Part shown: positions 1 through 9,964 of the stretch, piece after piece
Numbering within the stretch: position 1 is the first letter of the stretch
Layout of the letters: every line of letters begins with the position of its first letter
Source: Euglena gracilis
Lineage: Eukaryota; Euglenida; Euglenophyceae; Euglenales
Length of the DNA: 64,000 nt
Reading direction: 5' to 3'
NCBI GenBank assembly: GCA_039621445.1
Contig: CP154954.1
Location: 27,082,123-27,146,122 of the forward strand
The notes under the pieces: model-generated
What the model was told of the DNA's origin: nothing
Seen by the model: the letters and a program-made list of their open reading frames with translations, nothing else
Database searches by the model: none
Program-made: the position numbers and the translations under genes

Positions 1-394
1 AGGGTATGTAGTATTTGTAGCTAGTATCATTTCGGAAAACCAAACGTAAAGGCGATAAGGTATAATTCTCAAACAATTTCCCATTACGACATTATTGTAA
101 AAAACATCCTTGGAATAATCCCATTCCCGAAAAAGAGAGGGGATGGGGATTCTTATCGCGTGACGCGGCGGGGGCCCGGCTTTCTACCGCGTTGCCGTTT
201 TCCCCGTATGGGGGTGATCGACATCCGCCGCCAAATACGCGAAACAGGAGAATTGTCAAGTAAGTTGTCAGCGGCGTCTGCGCGCCATGCGAAATTGACG
301 GGTTCGCGACCTCCGTGGAACGTGGCATCACCCTCGCCAGGGTTACCAGGGCAATGCCAGGGTGCACAGGAAAATGTGTCTACGACATTTGGCT
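1..394. other. No gene recognised; left flank of DIRS-A
   Basis: No protein-like reading frame stands out. The sequence changes character at about 395, where homology to DIRS copies B and C begins, so this stretch is either the host flank of a truncated element or an unrelated insertion. It is not obviously related to other repeats in the window. Confidence 0.4.
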
Positions 395-1925
395 AACCTG
401 ACCTTGTAGGGGGTGATCTTCAGGCAGGGTGTTCCCGGCATTTTCATCTTAGTTAATTGGGGCCACAACGTGGCTGAATCCCAAAGGGAGTGACCATCAA
501 CACTTTTGGTCTGGGAAGGCATCTTCAATCGTGGGACAAATTTCTGAATGACCGACCAAGTGGGGGTTTGCATAAAGCCCCTCCTATGTTCTGCAGTGGG
601 CATTGCAGGACATCCACTTCTCTGGCTTCCCAGTACGGCCATCTGGCTACAAAATTCGGCAGTTCTTTTTTGCCAGGGGAGGCAAATAAATCTGTTACTA
701 AATTTATGAAAACTTTGAACTGCCACCTTAGCCGTTGAAATTGATGGAGATCCGGTGAGTAAGCCCCCCTGCCTGACTCTTACCTGCTTATGGGCTCTGC
801 TAAGCATTCCTGCCCCGCCCCCTTTCGTCAGATAACAGTAAATTTCACCAGATTGTCTACTAAAAGCAAAACCGTTTCCCCGGGCCGGCTTAGACTTTTC
901 ACTGTGCTGATGGTTGCATGTAATTATTTTACATTGATATGTAAAATGGAGCTTTCTCTCCAAAACTCCTGGATAATTTCTCCGGTTCAAATTTCCAGCC
1001 CCTCTACTCAGGCATGGGTGCTGCTGTCTGAGGGCAAATCCCTGTTGCATCGTGGGTGAAAGGTCTGCCCCCCAAGATGTGCAGCAAGTTTTTATTCCCT
1101 TGTTTGGGCTTTTATGTCCTGTGAAATGGAACAGTTTGACTCCCGAGGGGCTTCAGACTTTTTGACCAAAATTTTTGTTCGGAATCTGTGAAAGCCCTTA
1201 GGAAGGGCAGGGGCACGATGTTGCACTTGATTTAGCCCAAAATGGCTGCTAACTGCCTTTTGTCACGAAATAACTTTTCACATTTTTTTCGAACTCCGTT
1301 TTTATTGTTTTCACCTTTTGTAGGGAATTTGCAATTTTCCTTCTTGTAAATTTAACTGGAAGCCCAAATGGTTTACATTATTGGGGTGATTCTTTTACAT
1401 TTATTTTGAACCCCGAATCTATCAGGTCCCTTACAAGCCTGTTCAAGTTTTTTTTGCAAAGCTTTTTTGGTGGGGGCGGAGAACTTAAATATCTTCCAGA
1501 TAAATGAAGTCATGTATTCCCTTTTTCCTCCGACGTTTTTCGGATGCCTTATGACTGACATAAAAAAAATGTGGCATCACACTTAGGCGAAACAGACTGC
1601 GTGGAACTCACAGGTTTGTCCGCCCACCTGATGCCTCAGAAACGGTTTTAGGGCTGGGCTGCTAAATGTTTCATCTTTTAAGTCAGTTTTCGCTGCCCAT
1701 TGGCTGCCCATTTTGGCTGCCCGGAAAAATGGTTTGAATGTGGTCTAGTTTGAAGGTTTTCACAGAGAAAATTTTGGTTTCTATATCTGCGATCGCTTAC
1801 GAACTTCCACTTCTTTTGACCCTCCTTTGGTTTTGAAATGTCTGGTTCCTGAATCCTGAACTCTGGGTTGCGGTTGCGCGACATTTCACATCCCTCGTGT
1901 GCCCCTGGGATTTGATCTTTCCCAA
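395..1925 (-). pseudogene. DIRS-A pol remnant (RT C-part, RNase H, methyltransferase-like)
   Basis: Fragments in several minus-strand frames match the polyproteins of copies B and C. They include an RNase H-like stretch with YCYLTKGGG, the region NRFICLPW that corresponds to the out-of-frame DLFAS block of copy C, and TPTWSVIQKFVPRLK in the methyltransferase-like segment. Near 1400-1450 lies RFGVQNKCKRITP, a frameshifted form of the RT segment GFKI(N/S)VK. The RT catalytic YLDD box is not readable here. Stops and frameshifts show it is not functional. Confidence 0.7.
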
Positions 1926-2489
1926 AGTGTACTTTATTTTGGGGGTGCACGCACTCACACTCTCTATCACAGGATGTCGTGTCCTCTGTGGGCGGCCGGA
2001 GGCGGCCTGGCGCCTGCCCACCTGAGTTAGCGAATTTTCTGCTCCATTCCGCTACTTTTCTACCTGTGTACTTTCCCCACCCCCCAGGTTCTCTCCTCCG
2101 AATGTTTCATTCAAAGAATTGTGCATGCTGAAGGAAGGAATTTTAAAAATTCAGTCTGAGTTGAAGAAAACAATTGTCCAAGAATTTCAAAAAGTCATTC
2201 CGGAAGGTCAAACAGAAGACAAAAATTCAAATTCGAAAGAAAGAAGAGCAAGTGGCGCTGGGAAGCAAGGAGAAGGTGTTCTTCCGCTACCCTCCCCCGC
2301 TACCCTTTTTTAAATTCAAACCAAGCTTTTCCTCCGCCCCCCCCCCCTACTGCTTCGGAGGCACCCCCAAGGAGTTTGCCAAAAACACCGTCCCCCCCCT
2401 ATTTTTTGAATTGTTTGGCTGCCGGAACCGAGGTTCTGGTTGAATTCAGGGACCGAAAGACACAAAAAAAGGAATTTTTGGGGCGTGTG
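1926..2489. other. Unassigned block inside DIRS-A
   Basis: Clear similarity to copy B stops around 1920 and resumes near 2490 in the linker region. The block contains pyrimidine-rich and C-run tracts (2080-2095, 2338-2348, 2393-2400) and no convincing gene. It may be an insertion into the element or a strongly diverged part of it. Confidence 0.4.
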
Positions 2490-3512
2490 TGCCTATTTTA
2501 ACCGGAGCTCCGGGTGACTGTTTTCATCCACTCGGCCTGCAGGGGAGCCTATTCCGTGCACGGTCACCGAACCGGTCAGAGGGGAAAACTCCTCCATCAT
2601 GTCCTTTGCGTTGTCTGATGACGTACCATGGGAAGGGACACTGCGGGTCCCCCCCTTGATTTCCCTTCCCATGTGAAGAGATAAATGATCTGGGGTTTTG
2701 ACCCCCTTGTCCTCCTTTGCCTCCGCCTGCCCTGCTTCCTGGGGCTGCTGGGGATATTTGATATAAGGTTGGCACCTTAGCTTCTGGGTGATCATTTCTG
2801 GAACACCCCTTTGGCCCCCATGGCCCTGTAATTTCTGACCGTCTTGGCCCTGAAGTTACTGGCCGCCATGGCAAGAAATTCTTGGCCTCCATGGCCGTGC
2901 AAATGAAATGCGTCCAATTATCGCTTCCCTGGCCATGATCTCCTCACCCTGGGGCTGAGTTTGATGTTGGTTTCCAGCTCCACTTAAAATTTGGGGTGGC
3001 TGTTTTGCCTCCCCCCCCCTCTTACCCTGGGAGGGATTGTTGTGTTGGAAAGTTTGGGGGACTTGGCAGAAATTTTCGGCCCCTTCTTGAACGGAAATGC
3101 TTTTGGAACTAGCCACCATTGCCAGCACCTTGGCCTTGGCTCCATCTTCCCAACTGTTGTTCAAATTGTGTTCTTGCGACTCGGCATGATTGTGGGACTT
3201 GCCTTTGAAATCTTGTGATCTTCTTCTGTCCAATCTTGTTTCATCGGACCCCCTTGCCCAGTTGTTTCTGCCCGTAGTGTACTGGGGGTTCCTTCTTCCT
3301 TCTGGTCTTTCTTGCCACTGTGGTCCACAGGCCGTGGCCGTCACGGGCTGGGGATTTCTGCTAGGAAACTTCTGACAGTGGTATCTTGGCGGGAGGGGCG
3401 GCCACGGTTCGCCACAAGCCGTCCGCCCCTCAAGGTCCTCCAGCTGCCGCGACGACAACCCCTCGATGTAGTTCACGCCTACCGCATAATTCCAGCTTCC
3501 TTCCCACTTCAT
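2490..3512 (-). pseudogene. DIRS-A gag/pol linker remnant
   Basis: Minus-strand frames 2856-3512 (218 residues) and 2524-2892 carry the ACGEPWPPLP motif, which corresponds to VNCGEPWLPLP in copy C at about 7890, followed by a Pro/Gly/Gln/Arg-rich tail. This composition suits the nucleic-acid-binding, disordered part of a gag-like protein. The frame changes near 2870. It has no recognised enzymatic domain. Confidence 0.55.
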
Positions 3513-3639
3513 TTTTCACTGAAGACGGATGTGAAATTGATAATTGACTTCTCAGGTGGTATTCGTCCGGTTCGTTTCCTTCAGGACACTCTTTTGGTAT
3601 TGACCTATGGCTCTTCCTGGTCCCGGTTACTTCTGGGTG

Positions 3640-3785
3640 CCGCAGGGCAATTTAGGAATCAGTCAACTCCGGCGAAAAAGGCACTGGGCAGGGACTCCTA
3701 ACCAAGCGCAGCCGAAGATCACACAACAAACCGCCGGCGAGCAAGGCACGGCCTCACAATGCCAAGGTGCGCAGCGCGGGGTGTC
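3640..3785 (-). repeat. DIRS-A right terminus (inverted terminal repeat)
   Basis: Diverged copy of the family terminus found at 7320-7408 and 11765-11926. Shared pieces include CCGCCGGCGAGCAAGGC and GGCCTCACAA followed by an end in GGTGTC. Since A is coded on the minus strand, this is its 5' end. Confidence 0.75.
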
Positions 3786-3929
3786 TTACGGAACCGGGGC
3801 TGTACTCTATGGATCCCGCTCAATGAAAAGTTTTGCATGGGAAATTGACTCCATCGAAAAAAATGGTGGTTGTCGACTTTACCCCATAGCGAAGGTTCCG
3901 ATATAAGGACAGGTGGGGGGAGGGGTGGT
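3786..3929. other. 144-bp spacer between DIRS-A and DIRS-B
   Basis: Non-element DNA between two DIRS ends. Its right part (GATATAAGGACAGGTGGGGG) resembles, on the other strand, the block CCACCTAAATCATGCACGCC...TTATATCGAACC at 12105-12140 and again at 20595-20635. It is therefore probably a piece of that dispersed G/C-rich repeat. Confidence 0.5.
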
Positions 3930-4137
3930 CTCGTACTCCCTCGAGGAAACCTGACAAGGTAGGAAGGGACACCGAGGGCGAAGCAGAAAGACCTTGTGAG
4001 GACATGCCTTGTTCGCCGGCGGTTGGTTGTGTGATTGTTCGCTTCGCTGGGTTAGGAGTCCCTCCTTAGTGCCTGCCGCCTCGCCGGATTCGGCTGACGA
4101 TGCTGCTCCGACATAGCAACGTGACTTCTTGCCCCTT
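3930..4137 (-). repeat. DIRS-B left terminus and inverted terminal repeat (3' end)
   Basis: Begins CTCGTACTCCCTCGAGG and runs through GACCTTGTGAGG into a segment ending GTGACTTCTTGCCCC. The inner part is inverted relative to 11765-11926 (GGGGCAAGAAGTCACG...) and to B's own right end. The outer about 70 nt are complemented at 4207-4277. Confidence 0.85.
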
Positions 4138-4206
4138 GGCCCCCCCCACTCCCCCCCCCCTGGCCCCCATTTTCTGACCGAGGGCTCTGGATGGGTGGGG
4201 GTCGGG

Positions 4207-4310
4207 CTCACAAGGTCTTTGTGCTTCGCCCTCAGTGTCCCTTCCTCTTTTCTCAGTTTTCCTCGGAGGAGTACGAGACACATCGGACTACGCACTTTGC
4301 CATTGTGAGG
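4207..4310 (-). repeat. DIRS-B internal complementary region (ICR)
   Basis: Positions 4207-4277 are a diverged reverse complement of the left end (3930-4000). Positions 4277-4310 are a diverged reverse complement of the right end (about 7373-7408). The two meet at the shared G at 4277, exactly as if the two element ends had been joined in a circle and copied on the opposite strand. In DIRS-1 this region templates completion of the ends during circle formation. Confidence 0.85.
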
Positions 4311-4319
4311 CCGGATTGT

Positions 4320-4935
4320 GCACTGAAATTATGGGGGCAGTAGTATTTTCTAAACTCTTTGGGATCCAAGTCTTTGGTAATGGGCTTTAAATGCCTCCAC
4401 CCGCCTGCACTGGCCAATCTCACAAACTTCTTGGGAGGTTTGGGAGGGGATCCCAGAAGGCCCCACATTTTTCAAGATTTTGGTTCCATAGTTTTTTATA
4501 CGGGGACAAAAGGGAATGGAATCTCAGTCCACCAAACCCTGAGATCAAAAAGCATAGCACTGTATGCATTACAGGCCTGAGCCTTTCAAAATTGGAATAA
4601 TTGGATTAAAGTGTCAGCCACTTGGTCTGTGGTGGCTTGAGGGGGGGGGTATCCTCATTTTGTCCAAAATCACCCATAAAAGTGAGAAGGCGCTTTGATA
4701 GCGCGTTAAGCTGGGATTTCTCCCTGTGGAAATCGTTAATGATCGGATTTTGTACTTGTTTCCCCTCCGAAATTTGCCTGAGCAAATCAGGCAAAGTAGG
4801 GGCCATCTGGGGGGTGGAATTGTCTCTCCTTTGCAGTTGGTGAACATACCACTCTGAAGAGTGGTTTTGAGGAAGGGTGTCCCTGGAACTTTCATTTTGA
4901 TTAATTGGGGCCACCAGGTGGCTGAATCCAAAAGG
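4320..4935 (-). pseudogene. DIRS-B tyrosine recombinase remnant, core deleted
   Basis: The start LNALSKRLLTFMGDFGQ aligns with LKRYQSAFSLLWVILDK of copy C. Then CNAYSAMLF and YKKLWNQNLEKCGAFWDPLP follow, and the sequence jumps to KKFVRLASAGGWRH, which aligns with the out-of-frame KKFVKLASGVGWKL of copy C, beyond the catalytic histidine-arginine box. The central catalytic part, including the HSTRGAG box seen in copies C and D, is absent. The recombinase cannot be active. Confidence 0.7.
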
Positions 4936-5699
4936 GGGTGACCATCAAAACTTTGGTCTGTGGAAATGCTTTCAATCTGGAGAGAAATTTTTTGAATAAT
5001 TCACCAAGGGGGGGGCACACAATCTCCCTAGATTGTCCAGTGGGCATTGCAGTGCATCCACCCCTGAAGCATCCCAATGGGGCCATTTAGCAACAAATTT
5101 TGGAAGTTTTTTGTTGCCTTGGGAGGCAAACAAATCTGTTTCCAGGTTTATAAATTCTTTGAACTGTTGTTTTAGCCACAGGAATAGTTGGGGTCTAAAG
5201 AGTAATCCCCCCTGTCCATCTCCCACCTGCTTATGGGGTCTGCTAGACATTCATTTGAAGGGACACAGTTTAGTTTAAGGTTTACTTTGTGCTCCATGCA
5301 CCATTTGAAAAAGGTCTGACAATGGAATTGAAGGGGTCCCTTCTGCCCCCCCACCTTTGTCCGGTAATAGTAGATTACCTGGGTGTCAACTGGCAATGAA
5401 ACCGTTTACCCTGGTCTGCTGAGGCTTCTTAGAGTGTTTACTACTACCCACAGCTCCTTTACTTTTATGTACAAAATGGAGTCTTCTTTCCAAAATTCTT
5501 GCACAATTTTGCCAGTCTGGACGTCCAGCCCCCCCCCAGGCATGGGTGCTGCTGTCTGAATTAGCTCTCTGGTTGCACTTTGTGGGAAAGGTCTGCCCCC
5601 CCAGGTGTGCAGTAAAATTTTTATTTCCCTTAATTGGGCCTTAATTTCCTGGGAAATGCGGTGTTTTGAGTCCCAGGGGGCTGTGGACTTTGCCACCAA
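4936..5699 (-). pseudogene. DIRS-B RNase H and methyltransferase-like region
   Basis: Frame 5406-5699 carries the RNase H start (TWGGRPFPQSATRE...GGGLDVQTGKIVQEFW) and the conserved IKVKEL box. Frame 5172-5396 continues with DTQVIYYYRTK and ECLADPISRWEMDRGDYSLDP. Frame 4972-5250 has ETDLFASQGNKKLPKFVAKWPHW, a block typical of DIRS polyproteins. The C-run-encoded PPW motif of the methyltransferase-like domain is degraded here. Three frames are needed for one domain series, so the region is a pseudogene unless frameshifting is used. Confidence 0.7.
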
Positions 5700-6352
5700 A
5701 AAAAATTGCCAGGATGTCCATAAAAGCCCTTAAAAGGGGCAGGGCCATTAGGTTGCATCTTATTTGGCCCAAAATGGCAGCCAATTGCCTTTTTGACATG
5801 TAATCTGTTTTCACAATTTTTACTAGCTCCTTTTTTTATGGTTTTGACTTTCTGGGGGGGCACCTGTAGCTTTCCTTCCTGGAAGTTCAGTTGAAAACCC
5901 AGATGGGTTACCACTTGGATGGGCTGGAGGGTGGAGTTTTTCACACTGATTTTGAACCCAGAATCCAGCAAATCTTTGGCAACTGTGTTCAGGTGATTTT
6001 GTAAATCGTTTTGGGTGGGGGCCACCGGCAAAATGTCGTCCAGGTAAATAAAAACCTGGACGCCCCTTTTTCTCCACAGCTTTTTGAACGCTTTCATTAC
6101 TGCAATGAAAATTTGGGGCATTACATTTAGCCCAAAGCAGCCTGTTTGGAATTCCCAGGTCTGCCCCCCTACCTGATGCCTTAAAAATGGCCTTAGGCCT
6201 GGACTTAATGGAATATGAAAATATGCGTCCTTTAGGTCAATTTTTGCTGCCCAGTGGCCTTTCTCCAAAATTGGAAAAATGTGTTGGATATGACCGAGCT
6301 TGAACGGGTTTACTTGAAACTGCTGATTCATTTCTCTGCGACCGCTGCTCAT
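5630..6352 (-). CDS. DIRS-B reverse transcriptase domain
   Basis: A 240-residue open frame covering the RT palm: GHWAAKIDLKDAYFHIPLSP supplies the first catalytic Asp, CFGLNVMPQIF the LPQG-like region, and VFIYLDDIL the catalytic YLDD box. SGFKISVKNSTLQPIQVVTHLGFQLNF follows as the thumb-side GFxI(N/S)xxKS...HLG motifs. It would copy the element RNA into DNA. This is the best kept RT among A, B and C. The N-terminal fingers lie in other frames (6353-6610) and the C-terminus overlaps the RNase H frame, so on its own it is only a domain. The family assignment to Ty3/DIRS-type RT is secure from the motifs. Confidence 0.8.
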   Translation of the reverse strand: MSSGRREMNQQFQVNPFKLGHIQHIFPILEKGHWAAKIDLKDAYFHIPLSPGLRPFLRHQVGGQTWEFQTGCFGLNVMPQIFIAVMKAFKKLWRKRGVQVFIYLDDILPVAPTQNDLQNHLNTVAKDLLDSGFKISVKNSTLQPIQVVTHLGFQLNFQEGKLQVPPQKVKTIKKGASKNCENRLHVKKAIGCHFGPNKMQPNGPAPFKGFYGHPGNFFWWQSPQPPGTQNTAFPRKLRPN

Positions 6353-7178
6353 TATCCATTTGGTTTTTCCCCCTAGTGGTTTTGAAATTAAAAATCATGG
6401 GATCAAATACTGGGTATCTGGATCCAAAATTCGTTTCACTGACCCATTTTTTTCTCAATCCAGCAGAATTTTTTCTGCCTGGTTCAGGTCCAGATTGGTT
6501 CTGGGTTTTGGGTGGGTGGACAATTTTGGGGGATTCACCCAGGGGGGTTGAATTCCGTTTTTGACCAACTGACGTGTTGCTGGGGGGAGGGATTTTTTTA
6601 GCCACCATTTTAGACTTCTCTTAAGTCTCTGGTACAGGGGGGTGTCTCCCCATTTTTCCTCCATGTAATTTATTTTCCCAACTAGATGATTTTCTGGGTG
6701 CTGGGTGGGGGTTGTTGGACACTGCTCCCCTGGTGCCCCTGTGGATTGTGCATTCTCTAAAGGTGGCTGGGGGGGGGGGTTGCATGCTCTGCTCACAGGC
6801 TCTCTGATCCTCCAGTTTGTCATTGGTGTTGTCGATTGAAATACCATAGAGGCCCCTTGTTGGGTCTTCCCCTTGTTTTGGCTTGCCCCTGCCATCGGCA
6901 TTGACAACGAAAGTTGAGAGGGGGTTGCCCCCTTGTAATCCACTGCCCCTTTGGGGGCATCTTCCCGGGGCTGCCAGTGTACGTCCAACCCTTTCCTTGC
7001 TTTCGCCCTTTGGTGGGCAAAAAGTTAAAAGTTGGAGTAACAGAAGAAAAAATAATATAAAAGTTGTAAGCCCTTTTCCCCAAATAAGAGGCAGTGCACA
7101 AAGCAGGCAAAAGAGCTCCTTTGGAGCTGGAACCAAAGCCAAGTGATTTGGCTGTCCTGCAAGAACTTCAATGAGCAA
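6353..7178 (-). pseudogene. DIRS-B pol N-terminal linker
   Basis: Frame 6455-6988 encodes Pro/Gln-rich sequence and then GDTPLYQRLKRSLKWW and NGIQPPWVNPPKLSTHPKP. These align with GVPLFQRLQDQLPWW and GGNPPWESPPSLSTYSIPK at the start of pol in copy D. The frame stops just before the RT fingers, which continue in frame 6237-6608. It is probably the gag-pol connector carrying a short conserved motif ahead of the RT. Confidence 0.6.
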
Positions 7179-7319
7179 ATCAAAACTTTAAATCGCACAA
7201 AGAAAAGAATACCACCTGCAGAGAGGAGGTCACTTGATCACACGTGATTGTGATCACGAATGTCCCTAAGCTCTGCAAAAATCCTAATTATGAGACTGCG
7301 CTCAGAGTTCAGGTTGTGA

Positions 7320-7408
7320 CGGAGCTGTTCGAAGCGAACAATCATACAGCGAACCGCCGGCGAGCAGTGCATGGCCTCGCAAGGGCAAAGTGCGGAGCCC
7401 GAGGTGTC
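7320..7408 (-). repeat. DIRS-B right terminus (5' end)
   Basis: Contains CGAAGCGAACAATCATACAG, CCGCCGGCGAGC and CCTCGCAAGGGCAAAGTGCG, and ends GAGGTGTC. It is inverted relative to the left terminus (GTGATTGTTCGCTTCG near 4030), giving the inverted terminal repeats, and its outer part is complemented in the ICR. Confidence 0.8.
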
Positions 7409-7539
7409 CGGACCCCCTGCGGGCCAGGAGGGAGGGCGTGGGGGGGGGGACAAACCTCCAGGTGGCGCGGTCCGGGTGACCGATTTTCGCCCCGGCGCGA
7501 AGCGACGGGCCAAAAATTTGACATCCAGCGAAATCAAAG
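7409..7539. other. 131-bp spacer between DIRS-B and DIRS-C
   Basis: Holds GGACCCCCTGCGGGCCAGG and GGTGGCGCGGTCCGGGTGACC. Both recur in the dispersed G/C-rich repeat at 11990-12140 (first motif) and 20280-20600 (both). The spacer is thus a remnant of a host repeat with one DIRS element on each side. Confidence 0.65.
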
Positions 7540-7660
7540 TCGCACTCCCTCGAGGCAAACCGACAAGGGAGAAAGGGACACCGAGGGCGAAGCACAAAGA
7601 CCTTGTGAGGCCATCCCGCTTAGTGCCTTTTTTCGCCGGAGTTGGCTGATTCCTAATTTG
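7540..7660 (+). repeat. DIRS-C left terminus
   Basis: TCGCACTCCCTCGAGGCAAAC through GAAGCACAAAGACCTTGTGAGG, then a shortened inverted-repeat core (CCCGCTTAGTGCC, CGCCGGAGTTGGCTGA). About 50 nt present in the partner terminus at 11765-11926 are missing just inside GGCCAT. Confidence 0.75.
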
Positions 7661-7811
7661 CCCTTCGACACCCAGAAGAACGGAACTTCAAATACCACAG
7701 CAATTGAGAAAAGAAGAAGACAATCAATCCAGTCAAATTATCCAGAAAGTCACGCTCGTGCAGAACTTCAAATCAAAAGTTGTTGAAATTTTCGAAAGAA
7801 TTCCATGAAAG

Positions 7812-8530
7812 ATGCAACTTCAAAGACGCACAGCGCAGGAGAACTTCAAGAGGGAGGGGCAGCAGCAGCAGCTGGACAACCTGACGACGCGGGTCAACTG
7901 TGGCGAACCGTGGCTGCCCCTTCCCCAAAAAAAATTTCCCCCACAGAAATTTAAAGAACCCAAACCCCCCAAAGTGATGGCCACGGACCCTGGCAGACAG
8001 TGGTCAGAAGACCCCGAAAGAGGCAGCAACCAGCAAGCCAGTACGGCCATTGGAGCCAGGGCCACTGGGGCCAACACTTGTTCAAGCTGGGCCAGGGCGG
8101 CCACAACAGCAAGCTGGGCCATGGCGGCCACAACAGCAATGGCCATGGCGGCCGACGGAACAAAGGCCAGGGTGCCAACAATACCAAGGCCAGGGTGGCC
8201 GATTCCACAAACAGATGCCCAGTGGCAGGGGCAGGAAAGGTCCACAACACCCCCCCCAATCATTTCTTCATCACAAACCCTATCAGGGGAAAAGGATTGG
8301 CCCCCAGAGGCCCCCCAAGATTTTCAATGGGCATGACGCCCAAGATCAAAGGCAATGGGGACTATCAAAATTTCAAGAGGGCCAGTGGAGCCAACATCAA
8401 GAGGGCCAGTGGGGCCATAATTGCCATCAAGGCCACTGGGGCCATCATCATTCTTATCAACAACAACAACAATTTCAAGGCCACTGGGGCCATCAATTAT
8501 CAGAAGGGATAAAACCCCAGAAGCTAAAAG
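7812..8530 (+). pseudogene. DIRS-C gag-like region with Gly-His-Trp-Gln repeats
   Basis: After VNCGEPWLPLP, overlapping frames encode low-complexity repeats such as GHWSQGHWGQ and GHWGHQ in a Gln-rich setting (8380-8510, frame 8050-9093). The DNA itself is a tandem array of GGCCA(C/G)TGGGGCCA-type units, so several frames look repetitive. Such Gly/Gln/aromatic sequence could bind nucleic acid. No zinc knuckle is visible. The frame used in the living element is uncertain. Confidence 0.5.
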
Positions 8531-9964
8531 GCTGTCCCCCAGCAGGGGGTTTCAATGTACGGTGGCAGCCCCAGGAGGATGCCCCCAAAGGGGCAGTGGA
8601 GGACAAGGGGGCAACCCCCCCCGTAACATTCATTATCAACGCCCATGGAAGGGACAAACCAAATCAAGGGGGAGACCCAAAAAGGGGGTCCTATGGTATG
8701 TCAATCGACAACACCAATGACAAAGTGGAGGATCAGAGGGCCTGTGAGCAGAGCATGCACCCCCCCCCCCCAGCCACCTTCAGAGACTGCTCAATTCCCA
8801 GGGGTGCAATGTCGAACACCCCCCACCCAGCACCCAGAATATCATCTAGTTGGGAAAATAAATTCCATGGAGGAAAAATGGGGAGACACCCCCCTGCACC
8901 AGAGACTTCAGAAAAGTCTAAAATGGTGGTCAAAAAATGCCCCTATGGCAACATGTCAATTGATCAAAAACGGAACTCAACCCCCCTGGGTAAATCCCCC
9001 AAAATTGTCCACCCACCCAAAAAACCAGAACCAATCTGGACCCGAACCAGGCAGAAAAAATCCTGTTGGATTACGAATAAACTGGGTCAATAAAACGAGT
9101 TTGGGATTCAGAGACCCAGTATTTGATCCCAAGGTTTCTAATTTCAAAACCACTAGGGGGAACAACAAAATGGACAATGATCAGCGACTGCAGAGAACTA
9201 AATCAGCAGTTTCAAGTAAAACCTTTCAAGTTGGTCATATCCAACACATTTTTCCAGTTTTGGAAAAAGGCCACTGGGCAGCAAAAATAGACCTAAAGGA
9301 TGCCTATTTTCAAATTCCATTAAGTCCAGGCCTAAGGCCATTTTTAAGGCATCAGGTAGGGGGGCAGACCTGGGAATTTCAAACAGGCTGCTTTGGGCTA
9401 AATGTAATGCCCCAAATTTTCATGTCAGTAATGAAAACATTCGACAAATTGTGGAGAAAAAGGGGCATCCAGGTCTTTTTTTACCTGGACGACATTTTGC
9501 TGGTGGCCCCCACCCAAAACATTTTGCAAAGTCACCTGAACAGAGTTGTCAAAGATTATGCTGGATTCTGGGTTCAAAATCAATGTGAAAAAGTCCACCC
9601 TGCAACCCACCCAAGTGGTAACACATCTCGGTTTCCAACTGAACTTCCAAGAGGGAAAAGTACAGGTGCCCCCCTCCAGAAAGTCAAAACCATAAAAAAA
9701 GGAGCTGGGAAAATCGGTAAAAAAGATTACATGTCAAAAAGGCAGCTGGCTGCCATTTTGGGTCAAATAAGATGCAACCTAATGGCCCTGCCCTTTTTAA
9801 GGGCTTTTACGGATGCCCTGGCAAATTTTTTGGTGGCAAAGTCCACAGCCCCCTGGGACTCAAAACACCCCATTTCCCAGGAAATCAAGGCCCAATTAAA
9901 GGAAATAAAAACTCTATTGGACACCTGGGGGGGCAGACCCTTCCCCCAAAATGCAGCCAGGTAG
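8531..9964 (+). pseudogene. DIRS-C pol: linker and reverse transcriptase
   Basis: The 439-residue frame 8645-9964 contains GDTPLHQRLQKSLKWW and NGTQPPWVNPPKLSTHPK, then the RT palm with KIDLKDAYFQIPLSPGLRP and VFFYLDDILLVAPTQ, and ends in TWGGRPFPQNAAR. Both catalytic motifs are intact. However, the fingers near 9010-9230 and the thumb near 9560-9660 (AGFWVQNQCEKVHPATHP) are frameshifted versions of sequence read correctly in copy B. An internal stop at 9962 separates RT from RNase H. The copy is degenerate but recent enough for the protein family to be obvious. Confidence 0.75.

Larger units (their letters stand above)
395..3785 (-). mobile_element. DIRS-A: truncated, decayed DIRS-like retrotransposon
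   Basis: Minus-strand relative of DIRS copies B (3930-7408) and C (7540-11926). From right to left it has a terminal repeat (3640-3785), a gag/linker remnant (2490-3512), an unrelated or diverged block (1926-2489) and a pol remnant (395-1925). Homology to B stops near 395, so the tyrosine recombinase, internal complementary region and left terminus are missing. The right end finishes in GGGGTGTC, matching the 5' terminus of copy B. Reading frames are broken at many points, so it is a dead copy. Confidence 0.75.
3930..7408 (-). mobile_element. DIRS-B: DIRS-like retrotransposon with canonical internal complementary region
   Basis: A 3.48-kb minus-strand element. The left end (3930, CTCGTACTCCCTCG) and right end (7408, GAGGTGTC) are both found, reverse-complemented and joined, in an internal region at 4207-4310. 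This is the diagnostic architecture of DIRS-1-like elements. Gene order from the right is a pol N-terminal linker, RT, RNase H plus methyltransferase-like region, then a shortened tyrosine recombinase. The recombinase core appears deleted, and frameshifts separate the domains, so the copy is non-autonomous even though its RT reading frame is well preserved. Confidence 0.85.
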